A stretch of DNA of 64,000 nucleotides. Origin: Sulfurimonas sp. GTDB taxonomy: Bacteria; Campylobacterota; Campylobacteria; Campylobacterales; Sulfurimonadaceae. The notes beneath the pieces were generated by a model that was not told the DNA's origin, made no database searches, and saw only the letters and a program-made list of their open reading frames with translations. The number at the start of each line of letters is the position of its first letter. The first letter of the stretch is position 1. Position numbers and translations under genes: made by a program. The stretch covers positions 1 through 64,000 of the forward strand of contig JAKITC010000009.1 in assembly GCA_021648285.1 (NCBI GenBank), given 5' to 3'. Below, in pieces: positions 27,051 to 36,863 of the stretch.

Positions 27051-29720
27051 ATGGAAAGCAAATCACTAAAGTTTAAAGTATTATTTATTTTTATTATACC
27101 GATAATCACTATTTTATATTTTTCTATTATTTCAATTTCAAACGAGTACAAAAAACTGGAAGAATCATACAGAGTTGATGATTTTTCTCATATAACTAGA
27201 GCGTTAAGCGATTTAATATATAATATTCAAATAGAAAGAGGGTTAGGAGCTGGCTACATAGTTGCTACTGATAAAACAAAATATAAAGAACAGCTAATAA
27301 AACAGCATAAAAAAAGTGATGACTCTTATAAAATATTGCAAGATAAATTAACATCTCATAATTTCAAAAAATTTTCACATAACACTCAAGTTGTTGTTCA
27401 AGATATTATAAATGATTTAAGTAAAATAAATAAAATAAGAGAAGCTGTAAAAAACTCAGATATCAGCTTTAATAATGAAATAAAATATTATACAGATATA
27501 AATTCAAAAATAATATTAGCAATTGAACTCTTTAACTCGATCAATAATAAATTCAATATTGACATAACAGCTATTATAAAACTAGAGATATTTAAAGAGC
27601 AGGCAGGCTTAGAGCGTGCTCACATGTATAACCAACTTATAGGCAATATCAAACCAGACTCTGTGTACGATATAAAACAATTTCAAATGAAACAGCAAGA
27701 TACAATTTACGAGTTTTTAAAAAGTGCTTCTGATGAATCAGTAAATGTTTACAATCTTAATTTCTCGCAAAAAATTGAGAATGAATTACAATTTTACAGA
27801 TATAACCTGATTTATGGTAATTTAGATGCAAAAGATGCTTTAAATTCTTTTCATGCCAGTACACAGTATATAGACATGTTTCATAAAATATCTAAAAAAA
27901 TATTATTAAGTTATATTTCAAAAACAGAGACGATAGGTGTGAACACCCTAAAATCACTATATCTAAAAACTTTTTTGTGGTCGGTATCGCTTATATCACT
28001 TCTTATTTTATTCTTTATATTGAGAAGAGCTCTTATAAAAAATGAAACAGCTTTCAAAAAACTTAGAGTAGCTTCTTATGCATTTGATTCTCAAGAGGCA
28101 ATGGTTATTACAGATACAGATGCCAATATATTAAAAATAAACAACTCTTTTTCAGAGATAACAGGTTATAGCTCAAAAGATGTAATAGGAAAAAATATAA
28201 AAATGTTAAAGTCTGGAGAACATAACTTGTCATTTTTTGAGAATATGTGGAATAATGTTCTTGAATCTGGACATTGGCAAGGTGAAATATATAACAAACG
28301 AAAAAATGGTGAGATATTTCCAGAGAGACTTTCTATTACGGCGATTAAGGGTGAAGATGACAAAACAACTCACTATATTGCTCAATTTATAGATTTAACT
28401 GATATTAAAAAAGCTCAAAAAGTAGCAGAAGAACAAGCAAATCATGATTTTTTAACGAATCTTTTAAATAAAAAATCCTTCACACAAAGAATGGAAGAAG
28501 AGTTTGGGAAAGCTACAAGGCATGACTTTAAACATGCACTTCTTTTTATAGACCTGGATAACTTCAAAGCTGTAAATGATAACTATGGACACAATATTGG
28601 TGACTTACTTATTATTGAAGTAGCAAAGCGCTTAAACAAGTCTATAAGAGATGGAGATATTTTAGCAAGACTTAGTGGTGATGAATTTGCTATTGTTCTT
28701 TTAAATATTAATAAAGATATAGATATGGCTGCAAAAGAAGTTGGAGATATATGTAATAAAATTTTAAAAATTATATCGGATGAATTTATACTTGAGAATA
28801 ATATCATAAATATAAGTTCAAGTATAGGCATTAAGATATTTCCCAACAATGAAAAAACTGTAAAAAATATAATCGCATATGCAGATACAGCAATGTATAG
28901 AGCCAAAAACCAAGGAAAGAACCAATTTGTTTTCTTTGGTAAAGAAATTGAAGCTAACCTATTAGAGTTTTCATCCATTGACCAAGAGATAAAAGATGCT
29001 CTTGAGAACTCTCAATTTGAGATGTATTATCAACCAAAAGTTCATACAATTACTGAAAAAATAGATGGAGCAGAGCTACTTATAAGATGGAATCATCCTA
29101 CAAAAGGTATTCTTTTTCCAGACTATTTTATGGAAGTTGCAGCTAAGACAAAATCTATATATAAATTTACAACTTTAGCACTAACTACTGCCTGTAAATT
29201 TATCAGTTCAAATAAAACTTTTACAGGAAGCTTGTCAGTCAATGTATCTGCTAAAGAACTACTATATACAAACTTCGAAGAAAAAGTTATAGATATTATA
29301 TCTGCTGCTAAAATAAATCCATCACAAATTGAAATAGAGATAACAGAAGATGATTTAATAAAAGACTTTGACACAGCGATAAAAAAAATAGAGATACTAC
29401 AAGAATTTGGAGTTCAGATTACCATTGATGATTTTGGAACAGGATATTCATCTCTTAAATATCTTCAAAAATTACCTATAGATACCATCAAACTGGATAA
29501 AAGTCTGGTAAATGATTTATCCCAGTTCCAAAATAAAGAGCTTTTAAATATGATGATCAATATGGGAAAAACATTTAATATAAAAATTGTTACGGGAGGG
29601 ATAGAGGATAAATCCCAGTTGGAGTTTATTATAGAGTGTGGTTCACAAGTATATCAGGGCTACTACTTCTCCAAAGCAGTTGATGAAAGTAGTTTTATAA
29701 AACTATTAACTCTGGGCTAG
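27051..29720 (+). CDS. Membrane c-di-GMP enzyme: NIT-PAS-GGDEF-EAL
   Basis: 889 residues: an N-terminal helix (about 9-29), a periplasmic NIT-type domain (DLIYNIQIERGLGAGYIV), a second helix near 310-325, a PAS domain (about 340-450), a GGDEF domain whose signature is LSGDEF (about 541), and an EAL domain. The EAL motif reads AELLIRW (about 673) with the metal-binding Glu kept, DDFGTGYSS is at about 791, and QGYYFSKAV is near the end. Both activities look possible: Ser for the first Gly is tolerated in some cyclases. Its 3' end overlaps the convergent gene at 29695 by 26 bases. Confidence 0.9.
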   Translation: MESKSLKFKVLFIFIIPIITILYFSIISISNEYKKLEESYRVDDFSHITRALSDLIYNIQIERGLGAGYIVATDKTKYKEQLIKQHKKSDDSYKILQDKLTSHNFKKFSHNTQVVVQDIINDLSKINKIREAVKNSDISFNNEIKYYTDINSKIILAIELFNSINNKFNIDITAIIKLEIFKEQAGLERAHMYNQLIGNIKPDSVYDIKQFQMKQQDTIYEFLKSASDESVNVYNLNFSQKIENELQFYRYNLIYGNLDAKDALNSFHASTQYIDMFHKISKKILLSYISKTETIGVNTLKSLYLKTFLWSVSLISLLILFFILRRALIKNETAFKKLRVASYAFDSQEAMVITDTDANILKINNSFSEITGYSSKDVIGKNIKMLKSGEHNLSFFENMWNNVLESGHWQGEIYNKRKNGEIFPERLSITAIKGEDDKTTHYIAQFIDLTDIKKAQKVAEEQANHDFLTNLLNKKSFTQRMEEEFGKATRHDFKHALLFIDLDNFKAVNDNYGHNIGDLLIIEVAKRLNKSIRDGDILARLSGDEFAIVLLNINKDIDMAAKEVGDICNKILKIISDEFILENNIINISSSIGIKIFPNNEKTVKNIIAYADTAMYRAKNQGKNQFVFFGKEIEANLLEFSSIDQEIKDALENSQFEMYYQPKVHTITEKIDGAELLIRWNHPTKGILFPDYFMEVAAKTKSIYKFTTLALTTACKFISSNKTFTGSLSVNVSAKELLYTNFEEKVIDIISAAKINPSQIEIEITEDDLIKDFDTAIKKIEILQEFGVQITIDDFGTGYSSLKYLQKLPIDTIKLDKSLVNDLSQFQNKELLNMMINMGKTFNIKIVTGGIEDKSQLEFIIECGSQVYQGYYFSKAVDESSFIKLLTLG

Positions 29721-30927
29721 GTTCTCCAAAATAGTAACCTTGAGAGTAATCAATACCCAGTTCTTCAATCTTTTCTTGAACTTCTTTACAATGAACAAAT
29801 TCAGCTATCACTTTAATATCACTTCGTTTACAAATAAGAACTATAGCTTCAACAATAATAAGGCTCTTTTCATCGGTTAAAATATTTTTTATAAATGAAC
29901 CATCTATTTTCAGATAATCTGGTGAAAATTCTAAGAGTCTAGAGAAATTTGAGCTTTGACTCCCAAAATCATCTATTGCTATCTTAAATCCATTGTATCT
30001 TAGTGACTCTAACTGATTGATTATTTCAGGTTCATCTAAAGTGTCAATATCTTCCAATATCTCCAATACAACTCTTGATGGATCAATTTTGTATTTATTT
30101 ACATACTTAAGAAGATACTCTTCTAGATATTCTAAGTGCAAATCAGCACTTGTAATATTTATAGAAAACTCATATTCTGTATCACTAAATTTACTAAAAC
30201 TTTGCTCAATTATAGTTTTTGTAACCAAAGATAGCGTTCCGGTTAGTTTTGAAGCTTCTAAAAATCTTATTGGAGGAATCAGTATTCCATCATCTGAAAT
30301 CCTTACTAAACACTCATACTTTTCAATTTTTTTTGTTTTGTTATTTATAATTGGCTGGAAATATGCAAGAATATTTTCTTCTACAAATGCCTCTTTAATT
30401 TTATAAATCCAGTATATATTTGCATTTTGTTTTTTTATATATGTTGATTTTGGATCATATATCTTATAAGCAGCTCTCTTATGCTCTCTCAACTCTTTGA
30501 TTGCTACACGTGCATGATTTAAAACTATAGTACTGCTACCCATAGCAATACCAATACTTAGAGAAACTTTTATTTCTATATCTTCATCAATTTTAATCTC
30601 CATCTGATTAAAAAAAGATATTATAGAACTTGCTACACAGTCTAACTCTTTTAAGTTCATAGCCTCATCGCTAACCAATACAAACTCGTCAGAATTAATT
30701 CTAAATAATTTAGTTGATGCTGGTTTGGATAGATTGATAAACTTTGCTATTTCTATCAATACTTTATCACCAATTTCAAAACCGTAAGCATTATTAATAT
30801 TACTAAAATTATCTACATTTAGTAAAAAAAGATTCCCACTTTTAATTTTTTTTAGATACTCCATAAGGGCAAATCTATTAGAAATATTTGTTAAGTAATC
30901 TATCTGATTGGATTCCATAGTATTCAT
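29695..30927 (-). CDS. Cytoplasmic GGDEF-EAL protein with degenerate GGDEF
   Basis: 410 residues, no membrane segment or sensor domain. The GGDEF motif is NSDEF (about residue 83), lacking both glycines, so cyclase activity is unlikely. The EAL half has KYECLVR in place of EALxR, IDDFGSQSSN, and a terminal QGYYFGEP. Key acidic residues of EAL phosphodiesterases are partly kept, so it may degrade or only bind c-di-GMP. The gene follows the transglutaminase-like gene by 2 bases and is in its operon. Confidence 0.88.
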   Translation of the reverse strand: MNTMESNQIDYLTNISNRFALMEYLKKIKSGNLFLLNVDNFSNINNAYGFEIGDKVLIEIAKFINLSKPASTKLFRINSDEFVLVSDEAMNLKELDCVASSIISFFNQMEIKIDEDIEIKVSLSIGIAMGSSTIVLNHARVAIKELREHKRAAYKIYDPKSTYIKKQNANIYWIYKIKEAFVEENILAYFQPIINNKTKKIEKYECLVRISDDGILIPPIRFLEASKLTGTLSLVTKTIIEQSFSKFSDTEYEFSINITSADLHLEYLEEYLLKYVNKYKIDPSRVVLEILEDIDTLDEPEIINQLESLRYNGFKIAIDDFGSQSSNFSRLLEFSPDYLKIDGSFIKNILTDEKSLIIVEAIVLICKRSDIKVIAEFVHCKEVQEKIEELGIDYSQGYYFGEPSPELIVL

Positions 30928-30929
30928 AA

Positions 30930-32393
30930 TTAATCAATTTTCACAACTATATAGCTCTGAGGTTTTATGGATCTATATTTTGGCATACTCATACCAACAG
31001 TAGCATTTATGTATGTCGGATCTGCTAAAACAAAAAATTTTGATCCTACTTTTATTTTATCACCCTCCATTGGAACATACAGAGCTGTTGTCATATGATC
31101 TTTGTATTTTACACCAAGGACACCTACCCCAAACAGCTCTTTGACCAAGTATGAGAAAAGTACTGCTCTATCTTCACAATCTGATTTATCAAAATATAGG
31201 GTCTCTTGCGCGAACATTACTTTTTCTCTGCCAAACTGTTGATTGTCACGCTCATATTTAAAGGCTTTCTGTACAAAATTAAGTACAAAATTAATAGCAT
31301 CACTTGCTTTTTTTCCATCAATATATTTTTTAAGTGATAAAACTATTGTCTTATAAGTTCTATCATCAATTGGAGCATTAAAAAATGTCTCATAATCAGC
31401 CTGAGGATAAGTTGCCATAAAATCTATAAGATTCTTATTATATTGGAATGGAACGCTATAGACGTCTCCAAACTGTTCAAACTCAAGAGTTTTATTTATC
31501 ATCTTTGTTTTCAAATCAGGAAGTGTCTCTAGTGACAGATCAAGCGGTTTGGTTGATCCCGGATAATCCTGTTGATAGGAAAAAAGTCTTCCTGTATTTT
31601 CTTTTGCATAATTATCAATAACATAATATTTCTTTTTACCAAAATTATAATTTGGTGTTGAGTATATTATTTTTTTGGAGTAGTGCATCAAAATAACATG
31701 TGTTTCTGCTAATCCTATTTTCACTGCATAACCCATTTTATTAAAGATAAACCAACTAAGAAGTCTTGAGTTGTCTGGATCTGAATATACCATATTGGAA
31801 ATTTTCACAACCAATAGATAAGTTCCCCAATCATTTAACTTCATAATTTTTGAGATTTTTTGTATTTTTAATATAAAATCTTCATATACACTAGAAGCTG
31901 CACTACTAAAAAAATTCGCTATCCCTTTTTGATTTTGAGGATAAAAATTAGCTTTTTTTATACCACTTGGGATATCAAACTCTAAATTTGTACCATAAAA
32001 ATCAAAATTTATATCTTTTTGTTTTATTGCAACTACAGTTCTTTTAATAACAGTTGGCTCAGGTTCTATTTGTATGGGTTTCTTTATTTTAATAGTGATT
32101 TTTGGGCCAACTGGCTTTGTTGGTTTTGTTTTAGCCGAGATGATTTTTTTGGGTTTTGGTTTTTCATACAATGGATTTGACTCTTGTACACTATATACTT
32201 TCCAATGCTGCTTTAAGTAATTATTAAAAGCATTATCCCTCTCATCTTTATACGTTTGGAAAGATTTAGATTGAGAACTTTTAAAGTCCTCAAAACTTTG
32301 AGCACTAAGAGTTATAAAACCAAGTGCTAATAGTAAACTAAAATGGCCAAACAGACTGAATAATTTTACTTCCCCAACCTTGTTGTGTTGCAC
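30930..32393 (-). CDS. Exported transglutaminase-like cysteine protein
   Basis: About 487 residues with an N-terminal hydrophobic signal (FGHFSLLLALGFITLSA) and a Pro/Lys-rich linker. The C-terminal half is a transglutaminase-like fold with catalytic Cys in FDKSDCEDRA, His in KYKDHMTTAL and Asp in VLADPTY. I chose GTG at 32393 because GGGAG lies 9 bases upstream; an in-frame ATG at 32402 abuts that site and a start at 32435 is also possible. In each case the gene begins inside the 3' end of flgH. Such proteins can be peptidases, and the role here is unknown. Confidence 0.75.
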   Translation of the reverse strand: MQHNKVGEVKLFSLFGHFSLLLALGFITLSAQSFEDFKSSQSKSFQTYKDERDNAFNNYLKQHWKVYSVQESNPLYEKPKPKKIISAKTKPTKPVGPKITIKIKKPIQIEPEPTVIKRTVVAIKQKDINFDFYGTNLEFDIPSGIKKANFYPQNQKGIANFFSSAASSVYEDFILKIQKISKIMKLNDWGTYLLVVKISNMVYSDPDNSRLLSWFIFNKMGYAVKIGLAETHVILMHYSKKIIYSTPNYNFGKKKYYVIDNYAKENTGRLFSYQQDYPGSTKPLDLSLETLPDLKTKMINKTLEFEQFGDVYSVPFQYNKNLIDFMATYPQADYETFFNAPIDDRTYKTIVLSLKKYIDGKKASDAINFVLNFVQKAFKYERDNQQFGREKVMFAQETLYFDKSDCEDRAVLFSYLVKELFGVGVLGVKYKDHMTTALYVPMEGDKIKVGSKFFVLADPTYINATVGMSMPKYRSIKPQSYIVVKID

Positions 32394-33060
32394 GATCGAC
32401 ATCTCCCTCTGTTTTATAAAGAATTTTTGCTTCACTCATTTGAGCAGAACTTATTCTATTATTTTGATCTATATCATATGGACGAATAACCCCACCTATC
32501 TGTATTACCTGTTTTTGATTATCTATTAAAATTTCTCTTTTGCCTGATATAAAATAATTTCCATTTTGCAACACTTTTACTATTCTTGCCGACACTGTTG
32601 TAGTAAATGAGGCATCTTTTGTAGCACTACCCTGACCTTTATAATCATTGCCACTCTCCAATCCTAAACTAACACCTGCTAAGTTGTTCATTTTTTTTAG
32701 AGCTGAGTTGACTGCTGAATTAGTCCCTGTTGAGCCAAATGCACCACCCAAAAATTTAGTTTTATCACTTTCATTAAGGCTTTTACTTCCACTGCTTGAG
32801 CTTTGAGCACTTTCAGAGATAACAACTGTAACAATATCATTCACATGCATAGCTTTATGGTCTGAGAAAAGAGGATTATCGCCCTGCCCGAATATACTGC
32901 CGGTCGATATGAAATCATTTTTATCCTCATGCGACGGCATCTGCTCAACATAAGCCGGAGGTTCAAAATTAATTTCTGGATCAGTTAAGTTTGCTGTACA
33001 TCCTGATAAAAATAGTATAACATAAATAGGCATGATAAATATTATTATTTGTTTTGTCAT
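32338..33060 (-). CDS. flgH: Flagellar L-ring protein FlgH
   Basis: 240 residues. The signal peptide ends in lipobox LFLSGC, as expected of this outer-membrane lipoprotein. NPLFSDHKAMHVNDIVTVVI, then the Ser-rich SAQSSSSGSKSL, then FISGKREILIDNQKQVIQIGG and GVIRPYDI are family hallmarks. FlgH forms the ring that lets the flagellar rod pass the outer membrane. No other basal-body gene is adjacent; its partner on the transcript is the transglutaminase-like gene, which overlaps it by 56 bases or more. Confidence 0.95.
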   Translation of the reverse strand: MTKQIIIFIMPIYVILFLSGCTANLTDPEINFEPPAYVEQMPSHEDKNDFISTGSIFGQGDNPLFSDHKAMHVNDIVTVVISESAQSSSSGSKSLNESDKTKFLGGAFGSTGTNSAVNSALKKMNNLAGVSLGLESGNDYKGQGSATKDASFTTTVSARIVKVLQNGNYFISGKREILIDNQKQVIQIGGVIRPYDIDQNNRISSAQMSEAKILYKTEGDVDRATQQGWGSKIIQSVWPF

Positions 33061-33093
33061 TATTATCTCTTAAGATTAAGGTATTTATTTAGT

Positions 33094-33099
33094 TATAAT
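33094..33099 (+). promoter_or_regulatory. -10 box for the YqeY gene
   Basis: TATAAT in the context TTTAGTTATAATGCTAGC, 38 bases before the ATG at 33138. As is usual in Campylobacterota, no clear -35 box is visible and the upstream region is AT-rich. Confidence 0.6.
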
Positions 33100-33137
33100 G
33101 CTAGCAAGAATAGTTCCAAAGAAAAGGCAGATATATT

Positions 33138-33581
33138 ATGAACTTGAGAGAGACAATAAACCAAGATGTAAAAAACGCGATGAAGTCAAAAAATACAAAA
33201 ACAAGAGATGCTCTAAGACTTCTTACTAGTGCATTTAAGCAGATAGAAGTTGATGAAAGAAAAGAACTAAATGATGATGATGTTATTAAAATTATTCAGA
33301 CTCAAGTAAAAAGAAGAAATGACTCTGCAACTCAGTACAAAGATGCCGGTCGTGACGACCTCATGCAAATTGAACTTGATGAGATTGCTGTATACACTCC
33401 ATACTTGCCGGCGCAGCTAAGTGATGATGAACTATCAACTACCCTGAAAGAGATAGTCTTAAAAGTTGGCGCTACAAGCCCTAAGGATATGGGAAAAGTT
33501 ATGGGTATGGCTTCTAAAGAGTTAGCAGGCAAAGCTGATGGAAAAAGAATAAGTGAGTGTGTTAAAAATCTATTAAGTTAG
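33138..33581 (+). CDS. GatB/YqeY-domain protein
   Basis: 147 residues. The protein is a stand-alone YqeY domain: KNAMKSKNTKTRDALRLL at the start, a central DVIKIIQTQVKRRNDS, then AVYTPYLPAQLS and the terminal GKVMGMASKELAGKADGKRI. The domain resembles the tRNA-binding tail of GatB of the Asp/Glu-tRNA amidotransferase; free YqeY proteins may help amidation but their role is not settled. Monocistronic, with a multi-hairpin element directly after the stop. Confidence 0.9.
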   Translation: MNLRETINQDVKNAMKSKNTKTRDALRLLTSAFKQIEVDERKELNDDDVIKIIQTQVKRRNDSATQYKDAGRDDLMQIELDEIAVYTPYLPAQLSDDELSTTLKEIVLKVGATSPKDMGKVMGMASKELAGKADGKRISECVKNLLS

Positions 33582-33585
33582 TCTG

Positions 33586-33663
33586 CTAAAGGAAGTAATT
33601 CCTTTAGCTTCGCTCGGACCGCTGTGGTCACTGAAGCTAGAACTTTCATAAAGTTCAGAGTTT
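33586..33663. repeat. Intergenic triple-hairpin element, copy A
   Basis: Three hairpins in a row: CTAAAGGAA/TTCCTTTAG (33586-33607, loop GTAA), GACC/GGTC (33617-33629, loop GCTGT) and GAACTT/AAGTTC (33640-33656). The segments ACTGAAGCT before and AGAGTTTA after hairpin 3 recur nearly unchanged in copy C, while the stems differ but still pair. Lies between the convergent YqeY and trpC genes. Confidence 0.6.
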
Positions 33664-33681
33664 ATACTTTCAGAATAACTT

Positions 33682-34467
33682 CTAACCGAACTTAAGCTTT
33701 CGTAAGGCTTCTTCCTCGTTATCTTGTCTCATTAAAGATTCACCAACTAAAAATGCATCTACTCCGGCCTTAGAGAGATCTTCTAACTGTCCGTGCTCAT
33801 ATATACCACTCTCAGCCACAATAATCTTACCATTTGGAATCAGTGGTATAAGTTCATATGACAGATTCATATTCATCTCAAAAGTTTGCAGATTTCTATG
33901 ATTAATCCCAATAATATCACTTCCAGCATAAATGGCTTTAACCAAGTCAGGTTTATCATGAACCTCAACTAAAGCCTCCATACCAAGATGTCTTGTATAT
34001 GCCAGAAGTTCTTTTAACTCTTTTTTGCTAAGAGCCGCGGCAATTAATAAAATAAAATCTGCTCCATAAACCATTGCTTCTAAAATCTGATATTTTGAAA
34101 CTATAAAATCTTTCCTTAGAAGAGGAATACCTACATATCTTCTAATCTGACCTAAGTAATCAAGATTACCCTGAAAAAAGTGAGGTTCGGTTAAGATAGA
34201 GATAGCACTTGCCCCTCCTCTCTCGTAATTCTGAGCGATTGCTACGGGATCAAAGTTTTCACGAATAACACCTTTTGAGGGAGAGGCTTTTTTAACCTCT
34301 GAGATTATTCTATACGGGTCCTCTTCTGTAGCCTTTAAATATGGGAACACATCTCTTGGAGCTCTAGCATTAAAAGCTAGTGAACGACCAAGCCAGTCAA
34401 GAGAAAACTCCTTTTCTCTTTTTACCAAATCCTCTTTTGTCTTTTCTATAATATCGTCTAAAATCAT
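33682..34467 (-). CDS. trpC: Indole-3-glycerol phosphate synthase
   Basis: 261 residues, a single TIM barrel. It converts 1-(2-carboxyphenylamino)-1-deoxyribulose 5-phosphate to indole-3-glycerol phosphate in tryptophan synthesis. Signature strings are [66 protein letters not shown] and VAESGI. It is a mono-functional enzyme, not fused to TrpF, and follows the TPR lipoprotein gene by 8 bases rather than lying in a trp operon. Confidence 0.96.
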   Translation of the reverse strand: MILDDIIEKTKEDLVKREKEFSLDWLGRSLAFNARAPRDVFPYLKATEEDPYRIISEVKKASPSKGVIRENFDPVAIAQNYERGGASAISILTEPHFFQGNLDYLGQIRRYVGIPLLRKDFIVSKYQILEAMVYGADFILLIAAALSKKELKELLAYTRHLGMEALVEVHDKPDLVKAIYAGSDIIGINHRNLQTFEMNMNLSYELIPLIPNGKIIVAESGIYEHGQLEDLSKAGVDAFLVGESLMRQDNEEEALRKLKFG

Positions 34468-34475
34468 TTTACGTT

Positions 34476-35759
34476 TTACCTTTTTTTGCTCTTGTTACAT
34501 CTATTTATAGCTTTTATATGTTTTACAACTTCTGAGTTACTGCTACCATCCATATTGGCTACTTGATTTATAATTTCTTTAGCCTTTTGGCACTCTTGCA
34601 GCTTATAGTAACCCCACGCCAAAGAGTCAAGATAGTAAGTGGAATTTGGCTCAAGGGTTATGGCCTCTTGTATATACTCCATTCCTCTTTTAACATCTAT
34701 TTCATGATCAATAAGAAGATATCCAAGATAGTTTAAGTAGATTCCATCTTTTCTTCTATTTATTACCTTTTCTAGTTTTTTTATTACACTTTTTTGCATA
34801 GCTTTATCGTTTTTATCATCACTGCTTTCATACTCAAAAATTGCACTTTGTCCAAGATATGTGATATCTCCACCACCGTTATATATCTCTTTTGCAAGAG
34901 GTGAAGCTTTTTTATAATCTTTAGACTGTACATAAAGCTGAAGAAGAAGCTCGTCATCAATCTTGCTCTCTCGCAAAAAATCAATCATTTTAAGATAATC
35001 TTTCTTGTATCCGTATATTTGAACTATCTTTTTAGCAATATTTTTATTTGGGTCTATCTTATATAGTCTTAGGTAAGTTGATAGTAGCCCATCTATATTA
35101 TTATCATTACTATAAAATCCTATAAGTCTTGAACATATCATTTTAGAGCATCCATAAATTCTGGAATGAGTTTCCAATTGTGCTATCGCATCTTTTTTTC
35201 TCTGAAGATTTACATATAAAACTATAGACATCCTATCTAGAATTTTTTCATTATAATCTTTAATATAAGCACTCTCTAAATATTTAACAGCAGTGTCAAA
35301 GTGTTTAAGTTTGACATATATCTCGCTTACTAAAAGATAATCATCTATCTCTTTTGATTTTTGAACCAGTTTCAGTGCCAACTCTTTTGCTTGAATTAAG
35401 TTATTCTGCTTTATTAAGGCAATTATTTTTATTCTTATAAGTGCAAAATCATTTACTATTTTTTTGGATAATTCATCAACCTTTTTTATAACTTTTTCAT
35501 TTTTATCAGCTGCCAGATCATCTCTTAAAGAGCGATATAAGTACTCTTTTTTTTCTGTCTTCGTATATAAAGTACTAAATATATTTGATGATGTATCATA
35601 ATCTTTTAGCTGCTCCGAACGAAGTCCAATAAGAATATATATATCCTCCTTATCAAAAGCTTTTTCATAACCTTTTACTCCTACCGAGTGCTTAGCACCA
35701 CAGCCAACATAAAAAACAATTACTACTAAAGAGACAAATAGTTTTATTAGATTAAATAT
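34476..35759 (-). CDS. TPR lipoprotein with no ordinary start codon
   Basis: The open frame runs from a TAG just upstream of 35759 to 34476 and encodes a signal sequence [15 protein letters not shown] with a lipobox ending in Cys. TPR-like repeats follow ([40 protein letters not shown]). No ATG, GTG, TTG or CTG occurs before the lipobox. ATA at 35757-35759 has AGGAG six bases upstream and is the best candidate; a second ATA directly before KLFV would give a classic lipoprotein start but lies too far from that site. A start at the ATG at 35381 would discard signal and lipobox. Overlaps the YkgJ gene by 8 bases. Confidence 0.75.
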   Translation of the reverse strand: MFNLIKLFVSLVVIVFYVGCGAKHSVGVKGYEKAFDKEDIYILIGLRSEQLKDYDTSSNIFSTLYTKTEKKEYLYRSLRDDLAADKNEKVIKKVDELSKKIVNDFALIRIKIIALIKQNNLIQAKELALKLVQKSKEIDDYLLVSEIYVKLKHFDTAVKYLESAYIKDYNEKILDRMSIVLYVNLQRKKDAIAQLETHSRIYGCSKMICSRLIGFYSNDNNIDGLLSTYLRLYKIDPNKNIAKKIVQIYGYKKDYLKMIDFLRESKIDDELLLQLYVQSKDYKKASPLAKEIYNGGGDITYLGQSAIFEYESSDDKNDKAMQKSVIKKLEKVINRRKDGIYLNYLGYLLIDHEIDVKRGMEYIQEAITLEPNSTYYLDSLAWGYYKLQECQKAKEIINQVANMDGSSNSEVVKHIKAINRCNKSKKR

Positions 35760-36132
35760 CTTTAACTCCTGGACACTCTAATTTTAACTCATTAACTTTT
35801 ATTTTGTAATAGTCCCAAAAAGGAAACGTTTTACACTGTAAAGGTCGCGCTTCATAAATTGTACAACCATTTGATTCTCTATCATAAAAGACACACTCAT
35901 AACTCTCACCAAATTTTTTCTCTTTAAGAGAGTATTTGTAACCTTTTTTAAAAAGATATTGTTGCATAAAATCTTTAATATCTAAACCTATAAACTTAGT
36001 AATATTTTCAATTTCTGCTTTTGTTACATATATATAACCACTCTCACCACTGCAGCATCTGCCCTGACATATAGAACATGCGCTATAATCAAACAAATAA
36101 CTAAAACCATCTTTTTTAACTACAGTTGACAT
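35752..36132 (-). CDS. YkgJ-family zinc/iron cysteine-cluster protein
   Basis: 126 residues with eight ordered cysteines: CSICQGRCCSG near residue 18, CVFYDRESNGCTIYEARPLQC in the middle, and a late Cys in LECPG. This is the YkgJ (CxxCxxxCC) pattern, proposed to bind a zinc or iron-sulfur centre; function is unknown. It overlaps the methyltransferase gene upstream by 13 bases and the TPR lipoprotein gene downstream by 8. Confidence 0.85.
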   Translation of the reverse strand: MSTVVKKDGFSYLFDYSACSICQGRCCSGESGYIYVTKAEIENITKFIGLDIKDFMQQYLFKKGYKYSLKEKKFGESYECVFYDRESNGCTIYEARPLQCKTFPFWDYYKIKVNELKLECPGVKDI

Positions 36133-36815
36133 TTTATACTTTGCGTCTTTGCTTTTTGATAAATATCTTTAGCTTTTTGTGAAAACTCTTCACCGTCAAA
36201 ACTAATAAATGGCGGCCAAACCCTCATAAGAGACTTTGATCCATTTCTCGCATGCACCATAACCAGTGATGCGACTCTATCTTTTTTAGGATGTATAAAT
36301 TGCACATCCACAACTCTCATATTTACTCTATCTAGCTCTGAGCAAATCAATCCAAATTGAGAAGCATCATAACAAAATATAAAGTGAGACTTTGGTTTTA
36401 AAATTCTTGAAACCTTTTTAAAAAATGTTTTTAATGGCAAGTTGATATTATACCTTGCATTAAACAACATCTCATTTTCACTTTTAGTCACGCCATCGTG
36501 ATAAAAAGGAGGATTGGAGATAATATAATCATACTTCTCATCTTCATCAAATTCTGAAAAATCTTTTTTATGAAGTTTATAATTAATTTTATTTACTCTT
36601 GCATTTATGGTTGCATACTCTACAAAAACATCTTGCTTCTCAACAGCTTCCAGTTTTACATGTGGATTATCTCTGGCAACTAAAAGACCTACTATTCCAC
36701 ACCCTGCTCCAATATCTAAAATTTTTCCACGAGGTTTAAACGAGCTTATAAAATCGTATAAAAAAACAGAATCACTGTTATAACAGTAACCAGATTCTGG
36801 CTGATAAAGAAGCAT
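36120..36815 (-). CDS. tRNA1(Val) A37 N6-methyltransferase-like protein
   Basis: About 231 residues from ATG 36815, which has AGG upstream; the longer start at 36860 would leave 3 bases to the divergent kdsB gene. It is a Rossmann methyltransferase: motif I ILDIGAGCGIVGLL, and the NPPF catalytic motif (IISNPPFYHDG) typical of TrmN6/YfiC-type enzymes acting on an exocyclic amine. The early QPESGYCYNSDSV also matches that family. Substrate is inferred by family only. Confidence 0.82.
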   Translation of the reverse strand: MLLYQPESGYCYNSDSVFLYDFISSFKPRGKILDIGAGCGIVGLLVARDNPHVKLEAVEKQDVFVEYATINARVNKINYKLHKKDFSEFDEDEKYDYIISNPPFYHDGVTKSENEMLFNARYNINLPLKTFFKKVSRILKPKSHFIFCYDASQFGLICSELDRVNMRVVDVQFIHPKKDRVASLVMVHARNGSKSLMRVWPPFISFDGEEFSQKAKDIYQKAKTQSIKCQL

Positions 36816-36863
36816 CAAACACCTTTTAGATATAATTTTGATATTATATCTTAAAGGCATTAA

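Noticed and set aside
35382-35759. Separate short gene upstream of the TPR protein
   Set aside because: The frame is continuous with 34476-35381 and gives the missing signal peptide and lipobox, so it is the same gene.
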